Positions 13,222 through 13,413 of a stretch of 13,413 nucleotides of DNA are shown piece after piece. This DNA comes from Betaproteobacteria bacterium (GTDB lineage Bacteria; Pseudomonadota; Gammaproteobacteria; Burkholderiales; SG8-41). How positions within the stretch are numbered: position 1 is the stretch's first letter; every line of letters starts with the position of its first letter. Position numbers and translations under genes: made by a program. Below the pieces are notes generated by a model. The model was given only the letters and a program-made list of their open reading frames with translations. It was not told the DNA's origin and did not search any database. The stretch spans positions 1 to 13,413 of the forward strand of contig JACOVL010000120.1 in assembly GCA_016177355.1 (NCBI GenBank), in the 5' to 3' direction.

Positions 13222-13413
13222 TTACTGCTTCAATGAATCGTCGAGCGCCTCGATCCAGTGGCGGACGGGAATTTCCGTCGCGGTCTGGAGGTGGGCCTGG
13301 CAGCCGATGTTGGCGGTGAGGATGGCGGCGGGCGACTCGCGGGTGAGGGCGGCGATCTTGTTCGCGAGCAGCTGCTGCGACAGCTCGGGCTGGAGTATCG
13401 AGTAGGTGCCGGC
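13222..13413 (-). CDS. glcF: Glycolate oxidase iron-sulfur subunit, C-terminal end (cut by the right edge)
   Basis: The last 63 residues of GlcF, the iron-sulfur subunit of the glycolate oxidase complex, which oxidises glycolate to glyoxylate with GlcD and GlcE and passes electrons toward the respiratory chain. The fragment opens with AGTYSILQPELSQQLLANK, which in the family directly follows the Cys-Cys-Gly cluster motif. It then has ILTANIGCQAHLQ, carrying a conserved CCG-domain cysteine, and PVRHWIEALD near the TAA stop. The reading frame continues out of the window. It runs in the same direction as the methyltransferase but is separated from it by the palindromic repeat and a possible promoter. 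Other CCG-domain iron-sulfur proteins share parts of this pattern, but the match to GlcF is close. Confidence 0.88.
   Translation of the reverse strand, partial: AGTYSILQPELSQQLLANKIAALTRESPAAILTANIGCQAHLQTATEIPVRHWIEALDDSLKQ

Noticed and set aside
1..13413. tRNA/rRNA genes, CRISPR arrays, insertion sequences or prophage genes
   Set aside because: I looked for cloverleaf or rRNA-like stretches, spaced repeats, transposase motifs and phage genes and saw none.

Overview
The window is GC-rich (by eye roughly two thirds G+C), gene-dense bacterial chromosome. Three periplasmic binding proteins of the Bug/TctC family sit in one stretch, and tight GTG/ATG-started overlapping genes together with a glycolate-oxidase iron-sulfur subunit fit a betaproteobacterium, most likely Burkholderiales or an uncultivated relative. 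That placement is inferred from gene content and style only.

Layout. Positions 2-11821 hold eleven plus-strand genes, with neighbours overlapping by up to 11 nt or separated by at most 36 nt, so they look like one operon whose promoter lies left of the window. The order is: Bug-type binding protein (5' end missing), thiamine-diphosphate (ThDP) enzyme of the acetolactate synthase type, two more Bug-type binding proteins, MmgE/PrpD-family protein, D-2-hydroxyacid dehydrogenase, ADP-forming acyl-CoA synthetase, thiolase-like protein, DUF35 zinc-ribbon/OB-fold protein, and two tandem cupins. The last cupin ends 4 nt before the end of a convergent minus-strand gene. Positions 11826-13067 (minus) encode an amino-type DNA methyltransferase with its own strong ribosome binding site and a plausible promoter. 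Positions 13068-13221 are non-coding and carry a GC-rich palindromic repeat. Positions 13222-13413 (minus) are the C-terminal end of glcF, cut by the right edge.

How the genes may work together (inference). The Bug proteins would capture an organic acid outside the inner membrane. The acyl-CoA synthetase would make its CoA thioester. The MmgE/PrpD protein would carry out a dehydratase, decarboxylase or epimerase-like step. The thiolase-like/DUF35 pair would cleave or form a C-C bond on the CoA ester. The ThDP enzyme and the hydroxyacid dehydrogenase would handle 2-oxo/2-hydroxy acids. I do not recognise this exact combination as a named pathway. Two details stand out: the thiolase-like protein lacks the nucleophilic cysteine of true thiolases yet sits beside a DUF35 partner, and the second cupin has lost two of the expected metal ligands. 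No TctA/TctB permease genes are present in the window.
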